Source: an uncultured Pedobacter sp. (GTDB lineage Bacteria; Bacteroidota; Bacteroidia; Sphingobacteriales; Sphingobacteriaceae). From it: a stretch of 34,119 nt of DNA. The notes below the pieces were generated by a model. That model saw only the letters and a list, made by a program, of their open reading frames with translations, had not been told where the DNA came from and made no database searches. Location of the stretch: NCBI RefSeq assembly GCF_913776295.1, contig NZ_CAJYOJ010000030.1:1-34119 (forward strand). The letters run 5' to 3'. Both the position numbers and the translations under genes were made by a program. Below are positions 1-7,778 of this stretch, piece after piece. Every line of letters starts with the position of its first letter. The first letter of the stretch is position 1.

Positions 1-269
1 TTTGATGCCAAAAAGTAAGAGCCCTTCGGCGGCGGTGAGCCGAGGCAAGACTGTGCTGTATGGCATAAGAAATCAGTTACGTCATTTATATTGATTTTTA
101 TACCATAAATTATTCCTCAGCATGACAGCAGGTAACGTATTAACTGATATCAACCTACAGGAGGTGTCATCCTGAACAAAGTGAAGGATCTTTTGGAGAG
201 ATTGTTTTTCTTATATTAAATCCCATTAAAGTTTGCTTATTGCACTCATGGCCTTTGAAACTTCGGAGG
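1..269. other. Intergenic left edge with dispersed-repeat fragments
   Basis: No gene can be supported here. Bases 1-18 could read as the last codons of an upstream plus-strand gene ending in TAA at 16-18, but five codons are too few to judge. A GC-rich hairpin lies near 21-50 (TCGGC pairing with GCCGA). CTCAGCATGAC at 116-126 and GTCATCCTGAAC from 166 are oppositely oriented pieces of the dispersed repeat described at 19905-19990. The rest is A/T-rich and shows nothing recognisable. Confidence 0.4.
116..194. repeat. REP-like dispersed repeat, two half-elements
   Basis: The right half (166-194) begins GTCATCCTGAACAAAGTGA and ends GGATCTTTT. It nearly matches the reverse complement of the right arm of the inverted repeat at 19905-19990. 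The left half (116-126, CTCAGCATGAC) is the reverse complement of the start of that element's other arm. The two halves point away from each other, whereas the arms at 19905-19990 face each other. Confidence 0.6.
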
Positions 270-305
270 AAAAAAATCCTGCTTTGAGCTAACAAAGCAG
301 GATTT
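270..305 (-). terminator. Rho-independent terminator of the nagB/PIG-L gene
   Basis: A perfect 13-bp stem (AAATCCTGCTTTG at 274-286, its complement at 293-305) encloses a 6-nt loop. Read on the minus strand, the stem is followed by a T-run (A-run at 270-276 on the plus strand). It starts 14 bases after the stop codon of the minus-strand gene ending at 320. Confidence 0.85.
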
Positions 306-319
306 GAGTATGTTAACAG

Positions 320-2245
320 CTAGTCTTCAAATTTCCAGCGAACAAAAGCTTCCATCGCTTCGTATTCTGCCAGACCAAGCTCGTCATAAGCTTTCGCCGT
401 ATCACGGTTGCGGTCCTCAGCCCGCTGCCAGAACTCTCTTGCGTCATCACCAGGGAAAACAGCTCTGTCTTTCTGGCTCTGGTGTTTAAAAATTGCATAT
501 TTCTTACGTTCAAGCTCTTGCGGAGAAATTGGAACGGCCATTTCAATTTCATATGTTTCAAACTCATGCCATGCACCGCGGTACATCCATAACCAGCAGT
601 CTTGTGCCCAGGCTTCGGTTTTACGTAAGCGTTTTAGTGCTTCCAAAACAATTTTGAAACAAACAATATGCGTTCCGTGAGGGTCTTCAAAATCGCCGGC
701 AGCATAAACCTGTTGAGGTTTTACTTGCTGTAATAGCGCTATTGTAAGTTCAATATCAGCATCAGTTACCGGGTTTTTCTGTACCTTACCACTTTCATAG
801 AAAGGAAGTGCCTGAAAGTGGATGTGATCATCTTCTAATCCGCAATATCTCGCACCGGCAATAGCTTCGCCTTTTCTGATAAGTCCTTTAACCGTCTGGA
901 TCTCTGGTGTATCGATCTGATTTGGTTTTTTCTGCTCAATAAAGGCCCTCATGTTGTTGTAAAGGTCCTTTAAGTGCGTATTATCCATGCCCATTTTTTC
1001 TGTGAAATCTACGTTAAATTCCACAAAACGAAGGGCATCGTCATCCCATACCGCAGTATTGCCGGAGGTTTGGTAAGCTACGTGTACGTTGTGTCCCTGA
1101 TCAACCAGTCGAAGGAAAGTACCTCCCATGGAGATCACATCATCATCCGGGTGAGGAGAGAAAATGATCACATTTTTCCGGGCAGGCTCGGCCCTTTCCG
1201 GACGTTGAGAATCGTCGGCATTTGGTTTGCCGCCCGGCCAGCCGGTTATCGTGTGTTGTAACTTGTTAAAGATATGGATGTTGATGTTGTAAACTGGTCC
1301 TTTTTCAGTAGCCAGTTGTGCCATACCGTTATTGTTATAATCGTCTTCCGTTAATTTTAAAATCGGTTTTTTTAACGTATTGGCCAACCAGATCACTGCT
1401 TTACGGATTAAGATGTCTGTCCAGATGCAATCTTTAACCAGCCATGGCGTATCGAAACGGGTAAGTTCTGAAGCTGCAGGTGCATCAAGGATAAACTCTA
1501 CATGATCAGAAAGCTGGAGGTATGTTGCCGGAACTTCTCCTGAAATCTCGCCTTCAACAGCTTTTTTGATAATGGAAGCTTTTTTACGGCTCCAGGCCAT
1601 TAGTATAATTTCTCTCGCTTTAAAAATTGTACCGATACCCATGGTAATGGCCTTTGTTGGCACAAAACTTTTCCCGCCAAAATCGCGTGCCGCATCCCGG
1701 CGTGTCAAATCATCTAAAGTAACCAAGCGGGTACCAGAATTTGGTGCAGAGCCCGGCTCGTTAAACCCAATGTGGCCGGTACGGCCAATTCCTAAAATCT
1801 GGATGTCGAGACCACCAAGATCGCCTATTTTCTTTTCATATTCCAGGCAAAAAGCCGGAATATCTTCCAGTGAAAGCGTACCATCAGGGATGTGGACATT
1901 TTTTTTGTCAATATCGATATGATTGAAAAGGTTTTCGTTCATAAACGTCACATAACTCTGCGCCGCAGTCGGCGCCATTGGATAATATTCATCCAGGTTA
2001 AAAGTAATTACGTTTTTAAAACTTAAGCCCTCTTCTTTGTGCAGCCTAACCAGTTCGGCATAAACTGCAATTGGGGTAACACCTGTTGCTAAGCCCAGTA
2101 CTGCAGGTGCGTTGTTTGCTTGTTTTGATTTAATGAGCTCGGCGATGCGATGTGCCACATTAATTGAAGCAATTTTTGGATTTTCGAACACGCTTACGGG
2201 TAATTTCTCAAAACGTGTCTCCTCCAGTAGATTTAATCTAGCCAT
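320..2245 (-). CDS. nagB: Glucosamine-6-phosphate deaminase fused to a PIG-L/LmbE deacetylase
   Basis: A 641-residue cytoplasmic protein with two domains. Residues about 15-265 are the NagB sugar-phosphate isomerase fold, which converts glucosamine-6-P to fructose-6-P plus ammonia; visible motifs are GLATGVTP (51-58), NLDEYY (83-88) and GHIGFNEPGS (157-166). Residues about 358-600 are a PIG-L/LmbE-type zinc N-deacetylase with HPDDD at 365-369 and a later HGTH. E. coli NagB is about 266 residues, so the C-terminal half is an addition; this two-domain form is, to my knowledge, common in Bacteroidota. One oddity is that the Asp of the E. coli D-G-H ring-opening triad is Thr156 here. The inferred role is joint deacetylation and deamination of GlcNAc-derived phosphates. 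It is divergent from anmK, with a candidate promoter at 2277-2311. Confidence 0.9.
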   Translation of the reverse strand: MARLNLLEETRFEKLPVSVFENPKIASINVAHRIAELIKSKQANNAPAVLGLATGVTPIAVYAELVRLHKEEGLSFKNVITFNLDEYYPMAPTAAQSYVTFMNENLFNHIDIDKKNVHIPDGTLSLEDIPAFCLEYEKKIGDLGGLDIQILGIGRTGHIGFNEPGSAPNSGTRLVTLDDLTRRDAARDFGGKSFVPTKAITMGIGTIFKAREIILMAWSRKKASIIKKAVEGEISGEVPATYLQLSDHVEFILDAPAASELTRFDTPWLVKDCIWTDILIRKAVIWLANTLKKPILKLTEDDYNNNGMAQLATEKGPVYNINIHIFNKLQHTITGWPGGKPNADDSQRPERAEPARKNVIIFSPHPDDDVISMGGTFLRLVDQGHNVHVAYQTSGNTAVWDDDALRFVEFNVDFTEKMGMDNTHLKDLYNNMRAFIEQKKPNQIDTPEIQTVKGLIRKGEAIAGARYCGLEDDHIHFQALPFYESGKVQKNPVTDADIELTIALLQQVKPQQVYAAGDFEDPHGTHIVCFKIVLEALKRLRKTEAWAQDCWLWMYRGAWHEFETYEIEMAVPISPQELERKKYAIFKHQSQKDRAVFPGDDAREFWQRAEDRNRDTAKAYDELGLAEYEAMEAFVRWKFED

Positions 2246-2276
2246 TTTTTTTATATGGATTTTAATGTACGGAGCA

Positions 2277-2311
2277 GTAAATATAAAGAGTTATGCCCAA
2301 TTTCTAACAAA
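2277..2311 (-). promoter_or_regulatory. Candidate promoter of the nagB/PIG-L gene
   Basis: On the minus strand TTTG (2308-2311) is followed after 22 bases by TATATTTA (2278-2285), close to the Bacteroidota consensus TTTG-N17-23-TAnnTTTG. The element ends about 30 bases before the start codon. The -7 sequence ATATTTAC is the same as in the two susC promoters at 4597 and 10399, with nearly the same spacing to TTTG. Confidence 0.45.
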
Positions 2312-2364
2312 GGTTATTTACATTTATTGCAAGTATCTACATAAAATCTAATTAAGGGGGTACA

Positions 2365-2374
2365 CAAACGTTTG
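2365..2374. promoter_or_regulatory. Perfect palindrome, candidate operator upstream of anmK
   Basis: CAAACGTTTG is a perfect 10-bp palindrome with a central CG, 23 bases before the anmK start codon. Central AACGTT palindromes are typical of LacI-family operators. No LacI-type gene is in this window, so the regulator is unknown. A palindrome this short can arise by chance. Confidence 0.35.
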
Positions 2375-2397
2375 ATCTTTTTAAGATAAAAATCAAT

Positions 2398-3594
2398 ATG
2401 AACGAACAGATCCAGAAGTTATATGCTAAAGCAGGCAAGCCAGAACGTTTAATTATCGGGTTGATGAGTGGAACTTCTATGGATGGGCTTGATATTGCCC
2501 TTTGTTCGGTCAGGAAAAGCGGTGCTGAAACTGATATCAGGGTTTTGAAATTTAAGACAGGTGATTACACTGCTGATTTCAGGGCTAAAATAAAAGCTAT
2601 ATTCTCTAAAAAGGAAGTCGATCTGCAATTGGTTTGCCTGATGAACGAGTACATCGCAAACATCCATGCGCAATTAATCAATGAAGCTTTAAAGGAATGG
2701 GGGTATAAAAACGAGGACATCGATTTTATTGCCAGCCACGGACAAACGATATTCCATGCACCGAAATCTTTACACCAACTGACCGATTATCCTAATGGCA
2801 CACTGCAGATTGGTGATGGCGACCACCTCGCTGTTAAGACAAAAATCATTACCCTTTCTGATTTCAGGCAGAAACACCTGGCTGCGGGAGGTGAGGGCGC
2901 TCCGCTTGCTGTGTATGGAGATTATCTGATATTTTCGAAGGCTGGCGAAGACCGTGTGATGCTAAACATTGGAGGCATAGCTAATTTTACCTATTTGCCG
3001 GGGAATATCGATGCCAGCGAAATTTTTTCAACTGATGTTGGCCCAGGTAATACCTTGATGGACCAATACATGCAAAAATATTTTAATCAGTTTTATGATA
3101 AAAATGGAGCTGTTGCACAAAGTGGTCATTCAAACTCCAAACTATTGGTGGCTTTGCTTGACTGTGATTTTCTTGCACTGGATTTTCCTAAAACTACAGG
3201 GCCGGAATTATTTAACCTTGAGTATTTAACAAAGGCACAAGAAAAATCTTTAACAGCAAATCTAAGTAAAGAAGATGTAATGGCCACTTTGTGTCACTTT
3301 TCTGCAGAAGCTATTGCCAATGCAATAAAAAGTTGTTTTGGAGAGGATGCCCGGGTGAAGGTATTTACCAGTGGTGGTGGAATGCATAATCCATTGCTCA
3401 TTCAGCTACTTCAGGCTAAGCTGCCTTTTTGCACATTCTTAAGCACGGAGAATCTAAATATCAATCCCGATGCGAAAGAGGCTGTTTTATTTGCGGTACT
3501 GGCCAACGAAACGCTCTGTGGGGCGCCGGTTAATTTTGGCAACCGAAAAGGTGTGCCATCGGTTTGCATGGGTAAAATCAGTTTGCCTCAATAA
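2398..3594 (+). CDS. anmK: Anhydro-N-acetylmuramic acid kinase
   Basis: A 398-residue cytoplasmic kinase that phosphorylates and opens 1,6-anhydro-MurNAc to MurNAc-6-P during recycling of peptidoglycan fragments. The family signature GLMSGTSMDGLD is at 21-32. Further family stretches are ASHGQTIFH, a GGEGAPLAVYGD segment and LNIGGIANFTYL. It is slightly longer than E. coli AnmK (about 369 residues). The start ATG at 2398 follows an A-rich leader. The product would need a MurNAc-6-P etherase to reach GlcNAc-6-P, which the divergent nagB/PIG-L fusion might then process; no etherase gene is in the window. No convincing terminator separates it from the convergent regulator gene. Confidence 0.93.
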   Translation: MNEQIQKLYAKAGKPERLIIGLMSGTSMDGLDIALCSVRKSGAETDIRVLKFKTGDYTADFRAKIKAIFSKKEVDLQLVCLMNEYIANIHAQLINEALKEWGYKNEDIDFIASHGQTIFHAPKSLHQLTDYPNGTLQIGDGDHLAVKTKIITLSDFRQKHLAAGGEGAPLAVYGDYLIFSKAGEDRVMLNIGGIANFTYLPGNIDASEIFSTDVGPGNTLMDQYMQKYFNQFYDKNGAVAQSGHSNSKLLVALLDCDFLALDFPKTTGPELFNLEYLTKAQEKSLTANLSKEDVMATLCHFSAEAIANAIKSCFGEDARVKVFTSGGGMHNPLLIQLLQAKLPFCTFLSTENLNINPDAKEAVLFAVLANETLCGAPVNFGNRKGVPSVCMGKISLPQ

Positions 3595-3704
3595 GTCAAT
3601 CAAACTTAGTCCTAATTTCTTGTTCAATAACGCCTGTTATTATGTAAATGTTGAACTTCGCCGCATTACCATCATCCGAAAGAAGATGTTTTTGATATAG
3701 AATT

Positions 3705-4451
3705 TTATAAAATATTCAATTCCTTTTCTTTGTAGCGGGAAAGCGATTCGTGATCTACATCCAGCTCGGTAATCAGATAACTAATGCTTTCTATCGGACA
3801 AACCCTTAATCTTAAGGCAATATCCAATTTTTCGGAGATACATAACACTGCAGTTCTTTTTGCGCAGGCCAGCATCGCTTTTTTAAGTTGGTTAATCTCC
3901 CAATAGGTGTCTGTTAAGCCTTCTTCAGGGTGTATAGCGCTGGTACCCATTAAACATAAATCGGCTTTTATCTCAGATAGTTGTGTAATAACCTGCCCAC
4001 CATAAGTAACCTGCGAATTTTTGGAAAAAAGGCCGCCGATCAGAATTACTTCGATATTATTGTATTTGGCCAGTTCTACTGCCACCAGCGGACTAATGGT
4101 AAAGAAAGTGGCTGATATTCCTTGTGGAAGCAGTTTTACAAACTCCAAAATCGTTGTTCCGCCACCCGTTAAAACCACCATTCCATCCTTGATCAGTCGA
4201 ACAGCTTTTTTGCCGATGGCGATTTTACTATCGCGTGCATATACCGTACTATCATCAAAAGAACTGTGATACGATTTGGATAAAGCCCCCCCATGCACCT
4301 TATAAAGCAGATTTTCATCAACAAGTTCCTGCAAATCTCTCCTGATGGTGTCTTCTGAGACATTGAGTAACTGCACCAGATCGGAGGTTAATACACGGTT
4401 GTGCAAATTAATCTGTCGCATGATGAAGTCATGGCGTTCTTTTTTCAGCAT
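3705..4451 (-). CDS. DeoR-family transcriptional regulator
   Basis: A 248-residue sugar-phosphate-responsive regulator. The N-terminal HTH_DeoR covers about residues 5-58, with recognition-helix signature VSEDTIRRDLQELVDENLLY (31-50) and the following KVHGGAL. The DeoRC effector domain covers about 75-235, with the GGTT motif (DGMVVLTGGGTTILEF) that binds a phosphorylated sugar in this family. It is transcribed divergently from susC1, with 238 bases between the start codons. That interval and the susC2 upstream region carry four arrays of 10-bp-spaced TGCG repeats, the best candidates for its operators. A weak -7 element (TACTTTCG, minus strand, 4472-4479) lies between its start and the first array, so autoregulation is plausible. 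Its effector is unknown; GlcN-6-P, GlcNAc-6-P or MurNAc-6-P would fit the neighbours. Confidence 0.9.
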   Translation of the reverse strand: MLKKERHDFIMRQINLHNRVLTSDLVQLLNVSEDTIRRDLQELVDENLLYKVHGGALSKSYHSSFDDSTVYARDSKIAIGKKAVRLIKDGMVVLTGGGTTILEFVKLLPQGISATFFTISPLVAVELAKYNNIEVILIGGLFSKNSQVTYGGQVITQLSEIKADLCLMGTSAIHPEEGLTDTYWEINQLKKAMLACAKRTAVLCISEKLDIALRLRVCPIESISYLITELDVDHESLSRYKEKELNIL

Positions 4452-4506
4452 AGTAGATGTTTTGGCTTTAACGAAAGTATAAAAGTTTTTTAGATTTTTT
4501 ACATGT

Positions 4507-4536
4507 TGCGCGTTTTTGCGTGTTTATGCAATAAAA
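4507..4536 (+). promoter_or_regulatory. Upstream TGCG operator array of susC1
   Basis: TGCG begins at 4507 and 4517 and TGCA at 4527, three direct repeats at exactly 10-bp spacing, each followed by a T-rich 6-mer. The array lies 90 bp upstream of the susC1 -7 element and just upstream of the deoR-type gene. The layout recurs at 10310 ahead of susC2. Confidence 0.7.
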
Positions 4537-4567
4537 TATGGTTTGGCTATGAGAAAAATCTTGCCTA

Positions 4568-4603
4568 TTTGTTTTTTATATCAAAAACATTCATCATATT
4601 TAC
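4568..4603 (+). promoter_or_regulatory. Candidate promoter of susC1
   Basis: TTTG at 4568-4571 is followed by ATATTTAC at 4596-4603, a variant of the Bacteroidota -7 element. The stretch ATATTTACTTAA is identical in the susC2 promoter. In both, the TATTTAC start is exactly 23 bases before the first TGCG of the downstream array, so that array would overlap the transcription start and early transcript. Confidence 0.5.
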
Positions 4604-4619
4604 TTAACTAAATTGAAAA

Positions 4620-4644
4620 TGCGTGAATTTGCGTTTTTGCAAAC
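4620..4644 (+). promoter_or_regulatory. Downstream TGCG operator array of susC1
   Basis: TGCG begins at 4620 and 4630, 10 bp apart, followed by TGCAAAC at 4638 (8-bp spacing, so the third unit is less regular). It lies 23 bp after the -7 element and about 45 bp before the start codon, a position suited to repression by blocking RNA polymerase. Confidence 0.6.
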
Positions 4645-4689
4645 CTAACAAACAACAAATCAGTAACCAAACTTTCTTATTAACTAATT

Positions 4690-7600
4690 ATGATGAAAAA
4701 ACTACTTTTTAGTTTTATCGGTATCATTATGCTATCTGCACAGATTTTTGCGCAGCAGATTATAACCGGTAAGGTCAGCGCTGCTGACGGGCCCATTCCG
4801 GGTGTTTCCATCCGCGTAAAAGGGAGCAGCACCGTTTCACAGACCAATGGTACGGGAAATTATTCTATAAAAGCATCTACAACCGATGTATTGGTGTTTT
4901 CTTACGTTGGGTATAAAACTACAGAGCGGGCCGTTGGTACCAGTACAACTATTAATGTTACGCTTGTTTCCGATGCCAGCAACCTGAACGAGGTGGTGGT
5001 AACCGCTTACGGGATTGATCGTGATGCCAAATCGCTGGGTTATTCAACACCAAAGGTTTCAGGATCTGAAGTGGCAGAGACCCAACGAAACGACTTTTTT
5101 GGCGGTTTACAGGGGCGCGTACCAGGGTTGTCGATCAACAGTACCAATGGAAATCCTGGTGCATCTGCGCAGATAGTGTTGCGGGGTTTTGTTTCTATCA
5201 GTGGGGATAACAATGCACTGATTGTTGTAGATGGGGTTCCAATCAATAATAGCACATTGAACCAAACAAGAGAACTTGTTTCGGGTGCGGCAAACAGAGA
5301 TCAGGATTATTCAAACAGGGGCATGGATATCAATCCCAATGATATTGAAAGTTACGTGATTATGAAAGGTCCGGAGGCCACCGCATTATACGGAAGCGCT
5401 GGTGCCAGCGGTGCCATTTTAATTACTACAAAAAAGGGTAAGGCAGGGCGTGGAACCATCAATTACAATAATTCTTTCAGGGTAGAGCAGTTGAATAAAT
5501 TTCCTGAAATACAGACCAAGTACAATACCGGGGCTTCTAATGGCGTTTATGATGGCGGTTCATCTAACTTTTTCGGTCCCGCATTTTTGCCTAATACGCC
5601 GCTTTATGATAACATCCACAATTTTTTCGAAACGGGTTTTACGCAAAAACACAATTTATCGTTTGAAGGTGGAACCGATAAATTCTCTTACCGCTGGTCT
5701 AACGAATATACTGATTCGAAAGGAACAATTCCTACAACCAGTTACACCCGGATTTCCTCAAGGGTGACCGCCGTTGGGACCATTTCTCCGATTTTAAAAC
5801 TCACTACTACCTTCAATTATATCAATTCCAATAACGATAAGGCCAATAAAGGTGCTAACGGTTCGCTGTTGCAGTTGATGCGTTTTAGTTCGGCCTATAA
5901 TGTTCAGGATTATCAGGACGCCAACGGAAACCGGATTTTACACCTGGCGAGCATTTATTCCGAATTTGATAATCCACTTTGGGACGTAAGTAAAAACATA
6001 AATAACGATAAAGTTAATCGTTTAATTGCCAATACCAATGTAGAGCTGACCCCGTTGAAATGGTTGCGTATTAATGGGATCATTGGGGCCGATATTGCAA
6101 ATACGAAAGGATTGTCAGTGTATCATGCCCAATCTTACCGCGGTTCGGGTTCCGCTGCCGCTCCCACGGGCGGTACAGTAATGACTTACGGTCAATTGGC
6201 GAAAATATTTAACGGATCTTTGACCGCTTCAGCCAAACATAAATTTGGCGATTTTAACAATACCTATGTAATTGGCGCTACATTTAACGATTATAATTCC
6301 ACTACCGATTCTCAGCGTGGAACGAATATGTACGATCCTAATTTTTACAGTATCAACAACACCCTGCCTTCCACGCAGCGCGCATTGACTTATGTAAACC
6401 GTTACCGTACTGTAGGTGCTTTTGCACAGGCCATTTTGGGATATAAAACCTTGCTTTACTTAACTTTATCGGGCAGGGTTGATGGTGCTTCACGGTTAAT
6501 GCCGAACAATCCATATTTTGCCTATCCATCAGCAAGTCTGGCCTTTAATTTCAGTGATCTTGCCAGTATAAAAACCGCTCTGCCCTGGTTGGATAATGGT
6601 AAATTGAGGGCTTCTTATGCCTTAACCGGTAAAGAACCCTGGAGAGAATATTCAACCGGCACAAACTATGAGGCCAAAAGATTTACCGGTGGCGGTTATG
6701 CTTATTCATACTACGGTGGTAACCCGAACTTAAAACCAGAGGTATCAGAAAATTTTGAAATTGGTACGGAAATGCAGTTTCTGAAAAACCGCATCGGACT
6801 AGATTTTAACTATTATAACCTGTTAAGTAAAGATCAGATCATTAATCCTCGCTTAAGTTATGGTACAGGGTTCGTTTTAGAAATGATGAATGGTGGTACG
6901 GTACGTAACCGGGGTGTTGAAGTGCAATTAACCGGTACTCCGATTAAGGGAAAAGATTTTAATTGGAATACCACTTTAAACTTTACCCGAAACCGTGGTG
7001 TGGTATTATCGCTGGCTAATGAACTTCCTGAGCTTTATGAATCTGATACCTGGGTAGTAGGCGACATTAGAAGTGCAGTACATCCGGGTTATAGTACAGG
7101 CGCAATCAGCGGTACCAGGTTTGCCCGTAATGATAGGGGCGATATCCTGATCAACCCATCTTCAGGTTTGCCATCAGTTACCGATACCCAGTTTTATCCA
7201 ATCGGCGACAGAAATCCAAAATTCACTTTAGGTTTTGTAAACAGATTTGGGTATAAAGGTTTTAACCTCTCTTTCCTATGGGATTTCAGGCATGGAGGCG
7301 ATGTGGTTAACGGTACGGAGTATGCTTCTTATATCAAAGGAATCAGTGTTAAAACATTGGACAGGGAAGTGCCAAGAATTATTACCGGCGTACTGAACGA
7401 TGGTTTGCAGAATACCGCAAACCCAACGGTGAATACCATTGCAGTAACGCCATATTATGCTTCGAACTATTATTCTGTAAATGTTGCGCCAGAGATGTTT
7501 GTAGAGAAGAATATCAACACACTCCGTTTAAGGGATGTTACTTTGGCTTACGATTTTCCGCCATCATTGGTTAAGCGTATCGGATTTATCCAAAGTTTCG

Positions 7601-7770
7601 GTGCCTTTTTTACGGTAACCGATTCAATTCTGATCACCAATTATTCTGGTGGCGATCCGGAGAGCAATTCTAACTCGCCGGGTGTGGGCGGTATAGGAGG
7701 TTACGGTATCGATTATGGCAACGTGGGCAAGCCGATCGGTTTTAACGTAGGATTTAGGGTTAAATTATAG
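4690..7770 (+). CDS. SusC/RagA-type TonB-linked outer-membrane transporter (susC1)
   Basis: A 1026-residue outer-membrane TonB-dependent importer, probably for oligosaccharides or peptidoglycan-derived glycans. A signal peptide ends near residue 22 (IFAQQ). A CarboxypepD_reg-like beta-sandwich follows (about 24-105, ITGKVSAADGPIPGVSIRVKG), then a SusC linker (NEVVVTAYG), the plug domain (about 125-250, LQGRVPGLSI, VDGVPINN, GASGAILITTKKG) and a 22-strand-type barrel to the C-terminus. There is no STN domain, so FecR/sigma-type signalling is not expected. The start could be either of two tandem ATGs (4690 or 4693). susD1 follows directly. The N-terminal 100 residues are strongly similar to those of susC2, pointing to paralogous operons. 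The substrate cannot be read from sequence. Confidence 0.95.
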   Translation: MMKKLLFSFIGIIMLSAQIFAQQIITGKVSAADGPIPGVSIRVKGSSTVSQTNGTGNYSIKASTTDVLVFSYVGYKTTERAVGTSTTINVTLVSDASNLNEVVVTAYGIDRDAKSLGYSTPKVSGSEVAETQRNDFFGGLQGRVPGLSINSTNGNPGASAQIVLRGFVSISGDNNALIVVDGVPINNSTLNQTRELVSGAANRDQDYSNRGMDINPNDIESYVIMKGPEATALYGSAGASGAILITTKKGKAGRGTINYNNSFRVEQLNKFPEIQTKYNTGASNGVYDGGSSNFFGPAFLPNTPLYDNIHNFFETGFTQKHNLSFEGGTDKFSYRWSNEYTDSKGTIPTTSYTRISSRVTAVGTISPILKLTTTFNYINSNNDKANKGANGSLLQLMRFSSAYNVQDYQDANGNRILHLASIYSEFDNPLWDVSKNINNDKVNRLIANTNVELTPLKWLRINGIIGADIANTKGLSVYHAQSYRGSGSAAAPTGGTVMTYGQLAKIFNGSLTASAKHKFGDFNNTYVIGATFNDYNSTTDSQRGTNMYDPNFYSINNTLPSTQRALTYVNRYRTVGAFAQAILGYKTLLYLTLSGRVDGASRLMPNNPYFAYPSASLAFNFSDLASIKTALPWLDNGKLRASYALTGKEPWREYSTGTNYEAKRFTGGGYAYSYYGGNPNLKPEVSENFEIGTEMQFLKNRIGLDFNYYNLLSKDQIINPRLSYGTGFVLEMMNGGTVRNRGVEVQLTGTPIKGKDFNWNTTLNFTRNRGVVLSLANELPELYESDTWVVGDIRSAVHPGYSTGAISGTRFARNDRGDILINPSSGLPSVTDTQFYPIGDRNPKFTLGFVNRFGYKGFNLSFLWDFRHGGDVVNGTEYASYIKGISVKTLDREVPRIITGVLNDGLQNTANPTVNTIAVTPYYASNYYSVNVAPEMFVEKNINTLRLRDVTLAYDFPPSLVKRIGFIQSFGAFFTVTDSILITNYSGGDPESNSNSPGVGGIGGYGIDYGNVGKPIGFNVGFRVKL

Positions 7771-7778
7771 TGAATAAT

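Noticed and set aside
974..1261. Plus-strand open frame inside the nagB/PIG-L gene
   Set aside because: It is a shadow of the strongly supported minus-strand gene, with no domain signal.
3626..3641. AATAAC/GTTATT hairpin between anmK and the regulator as a terminator
   Set aside because: The stem is only 6 bp, A/T-rich, and no T-run follows.
7770..7778. GTG start of susD1 overlapping the susC1 stop
   Set aside because: ATG 7779 gives a normal lipoprotein signal; the GTG remains possible for coupling but is not preferred.
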